From: Rhodospirillales bacterium
GTDB taxonomy: Bacteria; Pseudomonadota; Alphaproteobacteria; Rhodospirillales; Defluviicoccaceae
Length of the DNA: 64,000 nucleotides
Direction of reading: 5' to 3'
Assembly (NCBI GenBank): GCA_016712375.1
Contig: JADJRE010000010.1
Span: 115,557-179,556, forward strand
Shown: in pieces, positions 1 to 8,841 of the stretch
Position numbering within the stretch: position 1 is the stretch's first letter
Layout of the letters: the number at the start of each line of letters is the position of its first letter
Translations under genes and position numbers: made by a program
The notes under the pieces: model-generated
Told to the model about the DNA's origin: nothing
Database searches by the model: none
What the model saw: only the letters and a program-made list of their open reading frames with translations

Positions 1-169
1 GCTGCGACTTGTGTCCGCGGCCAGCCGGCCGCGGCGGTTGGCAATACACGGCCGCGATGTCATGGCCGGCGTCGAGGAGGGTCTGCAGGCTCGGAAGCGC
101 GAACGCCGGACTGCCGAAGAACGCCAACCGAAGCCGATGGCGCTTCGCAACGGGTTCCGGATCACTCAC
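1..169 (-). CDS. fmt: methionyl-tRNA formyltransferase (5' part only)
   Basis: This is the N-terminal 56 codons of a methionyl-tRNA formyltransferase running off the left edge of the window. The enzyme transfers a formyl group from 10-formyl-THF to Met-tRNAi to make the initiator tRNA. The visible protein reads into the family's first strand and turn, with LRLAFFGSPAFALPSL at about residues 13-28, followed by AAVYCQPPRPAGRG, which leads to the formyl-folate site. I place the start at a GTG at 169-167. Its G is shared with the last base of the def stop codon, so the two genes are translationally coupled. def-fmt is the classical bacterial pair: the first enzyme removes what the second adds. 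Most of the gene is outside the window. Confidence 0.85.
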   Translation of the reverse strand, partial: MSDPEPVAKRHRLRLAFFGSPAFALPSLQTLLDAGHDIAAVYCQPPRPAGRGHKSQ

Positions 170-687
170 TAGCCGGTCGCCAGCAACTTCTTTTGCTTGC
201 TGAGTTTGCGCAAGATAATTCCGCGCTTCAGCGCTGACAGATGGTCGACGAACAGCACGCCTTCGAGGTGGTCGATCTCGTGCTGGATGCACTTTGCCAG
301 CAGGCCGTCGGCTTCGATTTCCTGCACCACGTCGTCCTCATCGCGAAAGCGGACGCGGACAGCACGCGGACGGATTACCTCGCCGAAGTGGTCGGGCAGC
401 GACAGACAACCCTCTTCGCCGCTCGCCAGATCTTCGGAATGCCAGACGACCTCGGGGTTCGCCATCCGCATCGGTTTCGCCGGCTCTTCTGGCTGCGAAA
501 CATCCGCCACCAGGACGCGCTTCAGCGCCCCTACCTGCGGCGCGGCAAGCCCGATACCATTCGCCTCGTACATCGCCTCCAACATCCCGTCCATCAGCCG
601 CCGCACTTCGCGGTCGACTCGCGCCACCGGCTCAGCCTGGCGCTTCAGTCGGGGATCGGGGGCGACGATGATCGACAATTTCGCCAT
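169..687 (-). CDS. def: peptide deformylase
   Basis: 172-residue metal-dependent peptide deformylase that removes the N-formyl group from nascent proteins. All three family motifs are visible: GIGLAAPQ (44-51), EGCLS (92-96, metal-ligand Cys94) and QHEIDH (135-140, ligands His136 and His140, catalytic Glu137). The ATG at 687 is preceded by an AGGAGA ribosome site 8-9 bases upstream. A longer in-frame reading to 762 adds residues unlike the family and is not supported. The gene is followed directly by fmt with a one-base overlap, so the two form one operon. Length and motifs are typical for an alphaproteobacterial type I enzyme. Confidence 0.96.
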   Translation of the reverse strand: MAKLSIIVAPDPRLKRQAEPVARVDREVRRLMDGMLEAMYEANGIGLAAPQVGALKRVLVADVSQPEEPAKPMRMANPEVVWHSEDLASGEEGCLSLPDHFGEVIRPRAVRVRFRDEDDVVQEIEADGLLAKCIQHEIDHLEGVLFVDHLSALKRGIILRKLSKQKKLLATG

Positions 688-1018
688 CGCCGACACTTCT
701 CCTGCACACGTCACTGTGACATAGGAGGTGTAGGCGAAGGCCGTCAAGGATCCACGCTCCAATAGAAAAGGATGGCGGGGACGGCGATGAAGCGGGCTCG
801 CAACCGGACCCGTTAAAGCTCGACGGCCAAACCGATCCCGTTGCTCCGCATCGTTGCAAGGGAGTGACGGTGTGTGCCGCTCCGCCTCTTCAAGTCAATC
901 CGTCAACGCTTACCTTGAATCTTGCGGTCCCGAACGCGGAGCGCCGGTTGTTCAGCGTGATAGCGTCAGCACCTCGAAACGTTCTCACGCGTCGGGCCAT
1001 CTGACGGAGAATGACGAC
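688..1018. other. divergent intergenic region, no gene seen
   Basis: About 330 bases between the divergent def and VOC genes. It should hold both promoters, but I could not identify convincing -35/-10 boxes. Open frames crossing it have no ribosome site or recognisable product. Confidence 0.5.
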
Positions 1019-1381
1019 ATGACGATCGAGCTTGACCATACCATCGTCCCGGCCCGCGATAAGGAGGAGTCGGCACGGTTCTTTGCCCGCATCTTTGGCT
1101 TGCCCTTCGGCGGCGACTTGCCGCCTTTTTCTGTCGTGCCAGTCAACGACCGGTTGACATTGGATTTCATGAACGCTGTTGACTTCGACAGCCATCACTA
1201 TGCGTTTAAGGTCAACGATGACGAATTCGATGCTATATTCGGTCGCGTCAAGGCTGAGAGCATAAGCTACGGCAGCGGGCCATACCGTCATGAAGACATG
1301 CAGATCAATCATCGCAACGGCGGCCGCGGAGTCTACTTCCTGGACCGCGACGGCCACATGCTGGAAATCCTGACCCGATAG
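1019..1381 (+). CDS. VOC (glyoxalase/bleomycin-resistance fold) family protein
   Basis: 120-residue single-module VOC protein. It opens with MTIELDHTIVPARDKEESARFF, the usual beta-strand that carries the first metal ligand (His at 7), followed by the helix of the paired beta-alpha-beta-beta-beta module. It ends with GVYFLDRDGHMLEILTR, the typical second-module metal-binding Glu close to the C terminus. The start chosen at 1019 follows ACGGAGA. The upstream in-frame extension to 854 looks non-coding. Members of the family are dioxygenases, glyoxalases or small-molecule binding proteins, and the substrate cannot be told from the sequence. It lies 13 bases ahead of a flavin reductase gene and is probably co-transcribed with it. 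Confidence 0.85.
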   Translation: MTIELDHTIVPARDKEESARFFARIFGLPFGGDLPPFSVVPVNDRLTLDFMNAVDFDSHHYAFKVNDDEFDAIFGRVKAESISYGSGPYRHEDMQINHRNGGRGVYFLDRDGHMLEILTR

Positions 1382-1394
1382 GCGAGGGAGAAGT

Positions 1395-1982
1395 ATGCCC
1401 CTCAAGTTCCTGGTCTTGTACGGATCGGTGCGCAGCGAGCGACAGGGAATCAAGTACGCCCGTTTCCTCGTGACACAACTCGTCGCCCGTGGACATACCG
1501 TCGATCTCGTTGATCCGCTGCATAGCCGGCTGCCGCTCCTTGATCGGATGTATAAGGAATACCCGCCCGGCGCAGCTCCCACGCCGATGCCTGAATTGGC
1601 GGCGCTTATTCGTGCCGCTGACGGCTTCATGATCGTCAGCGGCGAATACAACCACGGCATTCCGCCGGCGCTAAAGAACCTGCTCGACCATTTTCTCGAA
1701 GAGTGGTTCTGGCGGCCATCGGCGATCGCCTGTTACTCCGCCGGTGCCTGCGGCGGCGTTCGTGCGGCGATGCAGCTGCGCGCTACCTTGGCTGAACTGG
1801 GTATGCCAAGCATTCCGTCGATCCAGCCGATGCCGAAGGTGCAGGACCAGTTCGACGACGACGGCACGCCGCGCGATCCGGCACACGTGCGCCGAGTTGC
1901 GCGGTTCCTCGACGAGTTTGAATGGTACGCCACGGCTCTCAAGCAAGCTCGCACTGCGGGCGTACCTTATGGCGCATTGTAG
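1395..1982 (+). CDS. NAD(P)H-dependent FMN reductase family protein
   Basis: 195-residue flavodoxin-fold reductase. The N terminus FLVLYGSVRSERQG is the phosphate-binding loop that holds FMN. The segment IVSGEYNHGIPPALKNLLDHF is the family signature that contacts the flavin ring and builds the dimer (YNxxxPxxLKNxLD). Proteins of this type (ArsH, Lot6/ChrR, azoreductase relatives) use NAD(P)H to reduce FMN, quinones, azo dyes or metals in the cytoplasm. A GAGGGAG ribosome site lies just upstream of the ATG. It follows the VOC gene by 13 bases, so the two may act in detoxification together; that is inference. Confidence 0.9.
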   Translation: MPLKFLVLYGSVRSERQGIKYARFLVTQLVARGHTVDLVDPLHSRLPLLDRMYKEYPPGAAPTPMPELAALIRAADGFMIVSGEYNHGIPPALKNLLDHFLEEWFWRPSAIACYSAGACGGVRAAMQLRATLAELGMPSIPSIQPMPKVQDQFDDDGTPRDPAHVRRVARFLDEFEWYATALKQARTAGVPYGAL

Positions 1983-2005
1983 CCCCCCGATCCGGCGAGC
2001 GGCCT

Positions 2006-3406
2006 TTACTGCTGCACCCTCACCCGGTAGGTGAGCTGGGCTTTGCCTTTGGCCGGTACGGGCAGCCGCCAGATGAGGCGGTCCGCGCCCGCTTTGGCGT
2101 GTGCGGCACTTTCCGCAAGGATCGTCCAGTCGCCGGGAATCGTTTCGACCAGATCGACCGCCACCTCTTTGTCCTTAGCGTTGGCTACCTCGATCGCCCA
2201 GGCGCTCTCGCTGACATTCTCGGGCAGGCCGGCCGTCTTGAAGTCGGTCTGCCGGCGCAGGACGGTGATATCGAACGCCTGACCCGGGGTAAGGCTGATT
2301 TTCCCCCCTGCCGGTATGTGTTCGATCCGGTCTTCGCCGATCAGTTGCGGCACGCCTTCGACCGACGCGGTGAAGACGCGGACAATCCCGGCCGGCAGCG
2401 GCTGGCCGCCGTCACCACCCTTGTTCGTCAGCTTGAGGCGGACTTGTGGATGCTGCGGCTGAGGTTCACCCGGATCGCGATAAACGGCGACGGCCGCTTC
2501 GCTGATGTATTGCTGATCGACAGCGAGCGCAGGTGTTCGCAACAGCGTCACCTGCTTGGTACGCTGATCTGGCAGCGTCACTTGCCCCGGCAGTCGATAG
2601 AGGTACAGCTCGGCCAGTTCCTGTGGTTCCGGCATCGCCTTTGCCTCGGCCATCATCGGCGCGGCGGCCACGCGGCCGAGCGGCATCGGCGGCGTCTCGC
2701 GGTTGACCTGGCCTGCAATCAGCGACACTTCTGCCGCTGGATACGAAGCTCCGCTGGTGTTCGACAAGGTCGCCCGGCCGGTCAGCTCGATCGTCTTCGC
2801 TTTCTCATCCCACGAAGCTATGTAGTCGGCGCTCCAGCCCAGACCGCGGGTGACATAACCCAAAGTCACGTCGCTCCGTCCGGCACGTTCTGCCTCGACG
2901 CTGGCCACCAGACCCGGCGTCGCCCGCAGATCAGCAGGCAGGTCGTAGAAGACCAGCCGTCCCGGCGTGCCGGTCTCGATCCGGTCGTGGTACTTGAGGA
3001 CAATGCCGTTGTCGGCACTGAGCAACGTGGCGCTCTCTACCTTCTCCTCGCCGGTCGTCGGGTGGGTCCGCACGACGCCGATCGTCTTGCCGACCGACCG
3101 GCGGAGCAGTGCGTCCGGCGTCAAGAGCGCAAAATCGTAATCGATGTCGAGCAGGCGAACGCCCGGTCCGGCGTCGATCATCGCCGTTGACGGCTGCATC
3201 TGCCGGCTTACTCCCTCGAACGCCAGCCGATTGGCTCCGACGACGAGATCAGCTGAACGGCGATCCCAGACAATCGCCCACCCGTCGCTGTAGATGTTGA
3301 GCAGCAGCGGCGGCCGGCGCGTCTCGACCGGAAGGGTGACGTCGGCCGCAAAGGTGGTAGCGGTGGTTGCTGTCAGCATGAGGGCGGCAGCCAATAGTTG
3401 ACGCAT
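2006..3406 (-). CDS. DUF4139 domain-containing exported protein
   Basis: 466-residue exported protein. The first about 20 residues (MRQLLAAALMLTATTATTFA, then AD) are a clean Sec signal peptide with an AxA-like cleavage site. The body is rich in beta-strand patterns. The C-terminal half has features typical of the DUF4139 family, such as GLGWSADYIASWDEK, the tract with LTPGQAFDITV, and a final TYRVRVQQ strand. The start at 3406 follows GAGGAACC. The family is widespread and secreted, and no biochemical role is known to me. It is divergent from rmuC across 77 bases. I see no partner genes that would suggest a function. Confidence 0.8.
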   Translation of the reverse strand: MRQLLAAALMLTATTATTFAADVTLPVETRRPPLLLNIYSDGWAIVWDRRSADLVVGANRLAFEGVSRQMQPSTAMIDAGPGVRLLDIDYDFALLTPDALLRRSVGKTIGVVRTHPTTGEEKVESATLLSADNGIVLKYHDRIETGTPGRLVFYDLPADLRATPGLVASVEAERAGRSDVTLGYVTRGLGWSADYIASWDEKAKTIELTGRATLSNTSGASYPAAEVSLIAGQVNRETPPMPLGRVAAAPMMAEAKAMPEPQELAELYLYRLPGQVTLPDQRTKQVTLLRTPALAVDQQYISEAAVAVYRDPGEPQPQHPQVRLKLTNKGGDGGQPLPAGIVRVFTASVEGVPQLIGEDRIEHIPAGGKISLTPGQAFDITVLRRQTDFKTAGLPENVSESAWAIEVANAKDKEVAVDLVETIPGDWTILAESAAHAKAGADRLIWRLPVPAKGKAQLTYRVRVQQ

Positions 3407-3483
3407 GCAAGGTTCCTCGCGCCGCTGCTGCGGGACGTTCACGGAGTTTGCTTTGCCCGCGGCTGTCGTGCAAGGTTGCCGTC

Positions 3484-4584
3484 ATGCACGATTTGTTCTT
3501 TTTGCTGACGCAGGCCGGTGGTGCGATCTGGGCGGTAATCGCCGCCGTCGTTGCTCTGTCGGCGCTGGCGGCGCTGGTGTTCACGGTGCTGCGCGGCGAG
3601 CGGGCTCGGGAGACGACGGCAACGCAGGTGGCACGGCTGGCGGATGTGGCGGAGCGGCTGGGTGAAGGGCAGGCCATGTTGTCCGGCCGACTGCAGCAGA
3701 CGCAGATCGGCCTCGACCAGCGGCTCGATGCGCTCACACGGCGGATGGGCGACGGTCTGTTGCAACAGACCGAACGTACGCACGACACGCTGCGCGGTCT
3801 GCACGAGCGCCTGGCGCTGGTCGGCGAGGCGCAGGAGACGATCGCTCAGCTTTCCACCCAGGTCACCGGGTTAAAGGACATTCTCGCCAACAAGCAGGCG
3901 CGCGGCGCCTTCGGCGAGGTGCAGCTGGAGGCGCTGGTGGCCTCGCTCTTGCCGGCCGATGCTTACGCATTTCAGGTGACGCTGTCGAATCGCTGCCGGG
4001 TCGACTGCCTGCTTCGGCTGCCCGATCCGCCGGGGGTGATGGCGATCGACGCGAAGTTTCCGCTCGAGAGCTGGCGAAGGCTGCACGAGGCGGACGACGA
4101 GGCGGCGAAAGGGCGCGCCGGTCGCGCATTTGCGGCGGACCTGGTGCAACATGTGCGCGATATCGCCGATCGTTACATCGTGCCGGGCGAAACCTCCGAC
4201 TCAGCGCTGATGTTTTTGCCTTCCGAGGCGGTTTACGCCGAACTGCACGCACGCTTCCGCGGCGTCGTCGAGGAATCCTTTCGCCGTAAAGTGTGGATCG
4301 TCTCGCCGTCGACGTTATGGGCGACGCTGAACACCGTTCGCGCGGTCTTGCGTGATGTGCGGTTGAATGAACAGGCTGGGATGATTCAGGCGGAGTTGCG
4401 CGGCATTGAAGCGGACGTTGCGGCGATCGCCGAACGAGCCGGGGCGCTGTTGCGACATTTCGAACAGGCAACGGAGGACGTGCGCCGCATCGGCATCTCC
4501 GCTCGGCGCCTTGAGCAACGCGCCGCCCGCCTTGATCTCGCCCAGTCTGTTCCGTCCGCCGTCGAGGCCGAGCAGGTAGGCTAG
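3484..4584 (+). CDS. rmuC: DNA recombination protein RmuC
   Basis: 366-residue RmuC family protein. It has an N-terminal membrane anchor (residues about 12-35, AVIAAVVALSALAALVFTVL), then a long coiled-coil rich in Arg, Glu and Gln (about 40-130). The conserved nuclease-like domain follows, with RGAFGEVQLEALVASLLP, VMAIDAKFPLESW (the D...K of a PD-(D/E)XK-type core) and SPSTLWATLNTVRAVLRD. RmuC limits recombination at inverted repeats in E. coli and is a predicted nuclease. The ATG at 3484 is chosen because an upstream in-frame TTG has no ribosome site. The gene converges with the GNAT gene, leaving only 19 bases between the stops. Confidence 0.93.
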   Translation: MHDLFFLLTQAGGAIWAVIAAVVALSALAALVFTVLRGERARETTATQVARLADVAERLGEGQAMLSGRLQQTQIGLDQRLDALTRRMGDGLLQQTERTHDTLRGLHERLALVGEAQETIAQLSTQVTGLKDILANKQARGAFGEVQLEALVASLLPADAYAFQVTLSNRCRVDCLLRLPDPPGVMAIDAKFPLESWRRLHEADDEAAKGRAGRAFAADLVQHVRDIADRYIVPGETSDSALMFLPSEAVYAELHARFRGVVEESFRRKVWIVSPSTLWATLNTVRAVLRDVRLNEQAGMIQAELRGIEADVAAIAERAGALLRHFEQATEDVRRIGISARRLEQRAARLDLAQSVPSAVEAEQVG

Positions 4585-4603
4585 TTGAACAGAGCCCGGC
4601 GCT

Positions 4604-5164
4604 TCAGGAAGTAGGATCGGAGCCCTGGGTGCGTAACAACCGAAGATCATCCCATCCGTAGGCGGTCTGCGGCAGGGTTGTATTCCACAAGCGTTCCTCC
4701 TTGCCGGCAATGCGGCGGCCACCCATCGCCTCGTAGAAGAACCGGGCGGGATTTTGCGAAAGGACCCAGATGATTGCGGAATCGAGACCGCGGTCAATGA
4801 GCCCATCAAACAGCCGGAACAGCAGCGCACGGCCGATGCCCCGTTCCTGATGCTCCGGCAAAACATAAAGAGTGAAGATCTCGCCGGCGTGCGGCAGCAA
4901 GCTGCTGCGCGCGGCGCCACAGCTGCCGAAACCGACGATACCTGCCCCGCGCAAATCGGCGACGAGCACCGAATCAGCGCGATTGCGGCGCGAGAGTTGC
5001 TGCGACCATTCGCGCGCCTGAGCGGTCGCCGACATGCGTATGAGCACGGCGTTGGGGATCAACCCAGCATACGCCGATCGCCACGATTTAACGTAGACAC
5101 GCGCGATCGCTTCGGCATCGGCAGGGCTTCCCGGTCTGATCCGCACGATCGGCGGCTCCAGCAT
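4604..5164 (-). CDS. GNAT family N-acetyltransferase
   Basis: 186-residue single-domain acetyltransferase of the GNAT fold. The acetyl-CoA site is visible as IFTLYVLPEHQERGIGRALL (motif A, QERGIGRALL resembling Q/RxxGxG/A). It is preceded by strands that begin VRIRPGSPADAEAIARV and followed by NPARFFYEAMGGRRI, the usual N-x-x-A-x-x-F-Y-x-x-x-G-F region. The acceptor is unknown; free amines, antibiotics or protein N termini are all possible. The ATG follows GGGAGGAAAG. The gene starts 13 bases after the nudC stop on the same strand and is probably translated from the same message. Confidence 0.9.
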   Translation of the reverse strand: MLEPPIVRIRPGSPADAEAIARVYVKSWRSAYAGLIPNAVLIRMSATAQAREWSQQLSRRNRADSVLVADLRGAGIVGFGSCGAARSSLLPHAGEIFTLYVLPEHQERGIGRALLFRLFDGLIDRGLDSAIIWVLSQNPARFFYEAMGGRRIAGKEERLWNTTLPQTAYGWDDLRLLRTQGSDPTS

Positions 5165-5177
5165 TCTTTCCTCCCTC

Positions 5178-6125
5178 TTATCCTCCGTCAGTATCGCCTT
5201 CAGCGAGCCAACCGTCGATCAGTGCTCGCGCGATCGTCCCGCGAAACGGCAGCCGAAGACCGAGCGTGCGGATACGCGCTACGTCTTCGCGCCGAAACCA
5301 TTGAGCGTCCTCCAGTTCGTCCCGGTCGAAGGTGAGCGGGCTGTCGCCGGCTTCCGCACGAAATCCCAGCATCAGCGAGGCCGGAAAGGGCCAGGGCTGG
5401 GATGCCTCGTAGCGGACAACATCAACACGGAGCCCGGCCTCTTCGAGAACTTCGCGGCGCACCGCGTCCTCAAGTGTTTCGCCCGGTTCAACGAAGCCGG
5501 CAAGCGCGGAAACCAGACCCGGTATCCACTGCCTCTGCCGGGCGAGCAGACACACCGGGGCGCCTGAGTCAGGATCGACGCGGGTTACCAGCATGATCAC
5601 TACCGGGTCCGTGCGCGGGAAGTTTTCGCTCAAGCATCCAGGATCAGCGCAGATGCGCAGATGTCCCCGTGCTTCGAGGGCGGTCCTGGTGCCGCAAGCG
5701 CCACAAAAGCGATGTCGGCGATGCCAGTGAAGAAGCGAGCGGGCATACGCCACCACGGCACCTTCACCCGCTCCGAGGTGCGTCACCACCCGGTTGAGAT
5801 CGCGGAACGCGCAGCCGTCGAGGAGCGGCGTCAGCCGATCCTCATCGTGAAAAGAAAGATCGCAGGCAAACCAAGGCCGGTCGCCCTCTTCCATACCGAG
5901 AAAGACAATCTCGTCGGCCAGCTCGCGCACCCTGTGGGCTTGTTGCCCTGCGAGTGTTGCAAGCCGCGGTCGGTCGCCGTTGGCAACAAGAATGCGTTCG
6001 CGCCACACCGGTACAAGGACACCGCTGGGATCGCGAAGACCGGCGGACAGCCAAAGCTCGTCGCTGCGGCGGTTCGCCGCGCGATCGAGCGTGCCACCGG
6101 TGTAGGCCAAGGCGACGTTCATCAT
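5178..6125 (-). CDS. nudC: NAD(+) diphosphatase (Nudix)
   Basis: 315-residue NudC. The enzyme hydrolyses NADH/NAD+ to NMN(H) and AMP and, in E. coli, removes NAD caps from RNA. Domains in order: an N-terminal beta-rich domain (about 1-130), then the zinc ribbon with Cys pairs in HRFCGACGTRT and ICADPGC. The catalytic Nudix domain follows, with box GFVEPGETLEDAVRREVLEEAGL (G-x5-E-x7-REVxEExG) and the SQPWPFPASLM motif that distinguishes NudC from other Nudix proteins. Two adjacent ATG codons at 6125 and 6122 both fit. The ribosome site is weak (CAGGTTG). The start is divergent from the SRP RNA gene. GNAT follows in the same transcript. Confidence 0.94.
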   Translation of the reverse strand: MMNVALAYTGGTLDRAANRRSDELWLSAGLRDPSGVLVPVWRERILVANGDRPRLATLAGQQAHRVRELADEIVFLGMEEGDRPWFACDLSFHDEDRLTPLLDGCAFRDLNRVVTHLGAGEGAVVAYARSLLHWHRRHRFCGACGTRTALEARGHLRICADPGCLSENFPRTDPVVIMLVTRVDPDSGAPVCLLARQRQWIPGLVSALAGFVEPGETLEDAVRREVLEEAGLRVDVVRYEASQPWPFPASLMLGFRAEAGDSPLTFDRDELEDAQWFRREDVARIRTLGLRLPFRGTIARALIDGWLAEGDTDGG

Positions 6126-6280
6126 CGCAACCTGACACAGCCCCGCCCGCCGAGCAACGCGCGGAGACGTGATGTTGGACAGCCCAATGACGCACAGCAA
6201 AAGAACCTTCCGGCATCGTGGTGCCCGCGGCGCAGGAAGATTCTTGCCTCGGCGCAAGGGTCCGGTCGATATTGATAGTC

Positions 6281-6376
6281 GGGAGGCTGGCGGCGGACGG
6301 GCTCCTCGCCAACCCGGTCAGATCCGGAAGGAAGCAGCCGTAACGAGTTTTGGTTCGGGTCGTTGCTCAGTCTCCC
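6281..6376 (+). ncRNA. ffs: signal recognition particle RNA, 4.5S type
   Basis: Small bacterial SRP RNA. The universally conserved domain IV is obvious: GGTCAG at 6316-6321, the GGAA tetraloop, then GGAAGCAGCC ending about 6339. The arms pair to give the long hairpin: the 5' strand GGGAGGCTGGCGGCG beginning at 6281 matches the 3' strand CGTTGCTCAGTCTCCC ending about 6376. With Ffh this RNA forms the SRP that targets membrane proteins. Its position just upstream of dnaX, on the same strand, is the usual alphaproteobacterial arrangement. The ends are set by the last pairs of the stem, so they are accurate to a few bases. Confidence 0.93.
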
Positions 6377-6426
6377 ACTCTACCGACGCTCCGGCGGCGC
6401 TGCTCCGACCTCCACGGCGGCACAAT

Positions 6427-8223
6427 ATGGCTGGGACTGAACCGACGAGCGTTTCTCTCTCTGCGGACCCCCGCTACAGAGTCCTCGCTCGCAAGTACCG
6501 TCCTTCCGACTTCGATGCCCTGATTGGCCAGGAAGCGCTGGTTCGCACGCTTTCGAACGCCTTCGGCGCTGGTCGTATTGCCCATGCCTACATGCTGGCG
6601 GGGGTCCGCGGCGTCGGAAAAACGACGACGGCCCGCATCATAGCCCGGGCGCTCAACTGCGTTGGCGCTGACGGCACCGGCGGCGTCACGGTCTCGCCGT
6701 GCGGCGTCTGCGAACAATGCGTCGCTATCGCCGAGGACCGGCATCTCGACGTGATCGAGATGGATGCGGCCAGCCACACCGGCGTCGACAATATCCGCGA
6801 GTTGCTCGATGGGGTGCCGTATCGCCCGGCAATCGCCCGCTTCAAGGTCTACATCATTGACGAAGTGCACATGCTGTCGGAGAAGGCGTTCAATGCGCTG
6901 CTGAAGACGCTCGAGGAACCGCCTGAGCACGTGAAATTCATCTTCGCCACTACCGAAGTGCGGAAAGTGCCCGTCACGGTCTTGTCGAGATGCCAACGCT
7001 TCGATCTGCGACGCATCGAGGCCGAGGTGCTGGAGACCCACCTGGGGCGCATCGTCGCGCAGGAAAAGGTGCATGCGACGCCCGCGGCGCTTCGGCTGTT
7101 GGCGAGGGCCGCCGACGGCAGCGTTCGGGACGCGCTATCGCTGCTCGATCAAGCCATCGCCCACGGCGGTGGAGTGGTCGAGGAAGAGGCGGTTCGCGGG
7201 ATGCTGGGGCTCGCCGACCGCGCCGTGTGCCTCGACCTCCTGGACGATGTTCTGAAGGGCGACACGACTGCGGCGCTGGCAATTCTTGACGAGCAACACG
7301 TCGCCGGCGCTGATCCGATCGCCGTCGTTGAAGATTTGCTGCAACTAACTCACTGGCTGACGCGATTGAAGCTGGTGCCGACGGCGGGCGGGGCGGCGGT
7401 CAGCGACGCGGAGCGGCTGCGCGCGACGACAATGGCGAAACGTTTGTCGATGGGATCGCTAGCCAGGTCCTGGCAGATGCTGCTGAAGGGGCTGGGCGAA
7501 ATGCGGATGGCGCCTTCACCGCTCCACGCGGCCGAGATGCTGCTGATCCGCCTCGCCTTCGCCTCCCAGCTTCCGACTCCTGCGGAAGCGTTGGAAATGC
7601 TCTCGGCAAGCAAGACTGGCATCGATCAGCAGGCGACCAGCGCGACGGATGACGCCGGAGGAGTGATCGCGGCGGCGGCGCATCCGGCGGCGGTTGCGCG
7701 GCCCGCAGAGGATGACCGCAGCGGTCGGCCAAGCTTGCCGCCGCTTGCCCGCTCGAGCATGCCGGCCGCAATGGCAGCCGCCGAGGCAGACTTGGTGCCA
7801 TCGCCGACGAAGCCGGAGACGACGGCGCCACAGTCGTTCGTCGAGGTCGTAGAGATGGCGATTAAGCGTAACGAGGCGCTGCTTTACGGCCATCTGATGA
7901 CGGCTGTGCACTTGGTGCACTTCGAACCTGGGCGGATTGAGCTGCGGCTGGCGGAGAACGTTCCGCCCGATCTCCCCCAGCGGCTGAGCCGTATGCTCAG
8001 TGAAGCGACGGCGAGCCGCTGGATGGTCAGCGTGTCACGCGAGGCGGGTGAGCCTACCTTGCAAGAGCAGCAGCAGGCGGCGAAAGCGGCTCGCCTCGAC
8101 GAGGTCGCGACGCATCCGCTGGTCCGCTCTGTATTGCAGGCATTCCCCGGGGCGGCAATCGAGCGGATTCGCGTCAGCGATCCTGCGGCTGCGGCCGACG
8201 CGGAAGGTGACGGTGAAGTTTAG
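6427..8223 (+). CDS. dnaX: DNA polymerase III subunit gamma/tau
   Basis: 598-residue clamp-loader ATPase of the replicative polymerase. The N-terminal AAA+ region has RKYRPSDFDALIGQE, Walker A GVRGVGKTTTAR, the four-Cys zinc module ending CGVCEQC, a Walker B region VYIIDEVHMLS, and sensor 1 with the SRC arginine finger (VLSRCQRF). The C-terminal third is low in conserved sequence and holds the tau region that contacts the polymerase and helicase. I see no A-rich slippery site like that of E. coli dnaX, so separate gamma production by frameshifting is not indicated. The ATG at 6427 begins just after the SRP RNA. ybaB and recR follow, as in most alphaproteobacteria. Confidence 0.96.
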   Translation: MAGTEPTSVSLSADPRYRVLARKYRPSDFDALIGQEALVRTLSNAFGAGRIAHAYMLAGVRGVGKTTTARIIARALNCVGADGTGGVTVSPCGVCEQCVAIAEDRHLDVIEMDAASHTGVDNIRELLDGVPYRPAIARFKVYIIDEVHMLSEKAFNALLKTLEEPPEHVKFIFATTEVRKVPVTVLSRCQRFDLRRIEAEVLETHLGRIVAQEKVHATPAALRLLARAADGSVRDALSLLDQAIAHGGGVVEEEAVRGMLGLADRAVCLDLLDDVLKGDTTAALAILDEQHVAGADPIAVVEDLLQLTHWLTRLKLVPTAGGAAVSDAERLRATTMAKRLSMGSLARSWQMLLKGLGEMRMAPSPLHAAEMLLIRLAFASQLPTPAEALEMLSASKTGIDQQATSATDDAGGVIAAAAHPAAVARPAEDDRSGRPSLPPLARSSMPAAMAAAEADLVPSPTKPETTAPQSFVEVVEMAIKRNEALLYGHLMTAVHLVHFEPGRIELRLAENVPPDLPQRLSRMLSEATASRWMVSVSREAGEPTLQEQQQAAKAARLDEVATHPLVRSVLQAFPGAAIERIRVSDPAAAADAEGDGEV

Positions 8224-8234
8224 GGGAGATTTGG

Positions 8235-8750
8235 GTGGCGGCCGAAATCGAGCGCAAGTTCCTCGTTACCTGCGATGCATGGCGATCGGCCGCGACTGGC
8301 GAAAGTATCCGCCAAGGTTATCTCTGGTCTGAAGCGGGGCGCTCGCTGCGCGTCCGTATTGCCGGTGAACACGCGTTCCTGACCCTCAAGAGTGGGCAGA
8401 ACGGCTGCAGTCGGCAGGAGTACGAGTACGAAATCCCGCTCACCGACGCCGGAGAGATCATAGCGAGCATGTGTAACAGACCGCTGATCGAGAAGACGCG
8501 CTATACCGTGGTCGAGGGCGGGATCGAATGGGTGATCGACGAATTCGAGGGCGAGAACGCCGGTCTTGTTGTTGCCGAAGTCGAGCTTGACCGCGAGGAC
8601 GAGCAGGTCGACCTGCCGTTGTGGGCGGGCTGCGAGGTAACGGCGGAGCCGCGCTATTTGAACGCCAATCTCGTCGCCCGTCCTTACCGGCTTTGGACGG
8701 TTGCGGAACGGATGGGCGGCGATCGACCAGGCAAACGCGGCTGCCCATGA
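8235..8750 (+). CDS. CYTH domain-containing protein (triphosphate tunnel enzyme)
   Basis: 171-residue CYTH (triphosphate tunnel metalloenzyme) protein. The signature EIERKFLV is at residues 4-11, followed by the alternating Lys/Arg/Glu strands of the tunnel (SLRVRIAG, FLTLKSG, EYEYEIPL, EKTRYTV, WVIDEFEGENAGLVVAEVELD). Single-domain bacterial members hydrolyse inorganic tripolyphosphate or ATP; the natural substrate here is unknown. Translation starts at GTG 8235 behind AGGGGAG, 11 bases after the dnaX stop. It is inserted between dnaX and ybaB, so it is probably part of the replication/recombination operon by position only. Confidence 0.9.
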   Translation: MAAEIERKFLVTCDAWRSAATGESIRQGYLWSEAGRSLRVRIAGEHAFLTLKSGQNGCSRQEYEYEIPLTDAGEIIASMCNRPLIEKTRYTVVEGGIEWVIDEFEGENAGLVVAEVELDREDEQVDLPLWAGCEVTAEPRYLNANLVARPYRLWTVAERMGGDRPGKRGCP

Positions 8751-8841
8751 CTTCGCCCTGCCGGGGTGCTATAGAAGCCGATCAATCGATGCAGCCGGGC
8801 AGGGGCGCCCGCCGACGTCAAGCATGGGAGACTCGGGCGAG

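Noticed and set aside
1922..3190. 422-codon plus-strand frame
   Set aside because: Antisense of the DUF4139 gene, which has a signal peptide and ribosome site.
6169..6426. N-terminal extension of dnaX
   Set aside because: It would translate the SRP RNA gene; the conserved protein begins after 6427.
6427..8223. Programmed frameshift in dnaX for a gamma subunit
   Set aside because: No A-rich slippery heptamer with a following hairpin is visible.
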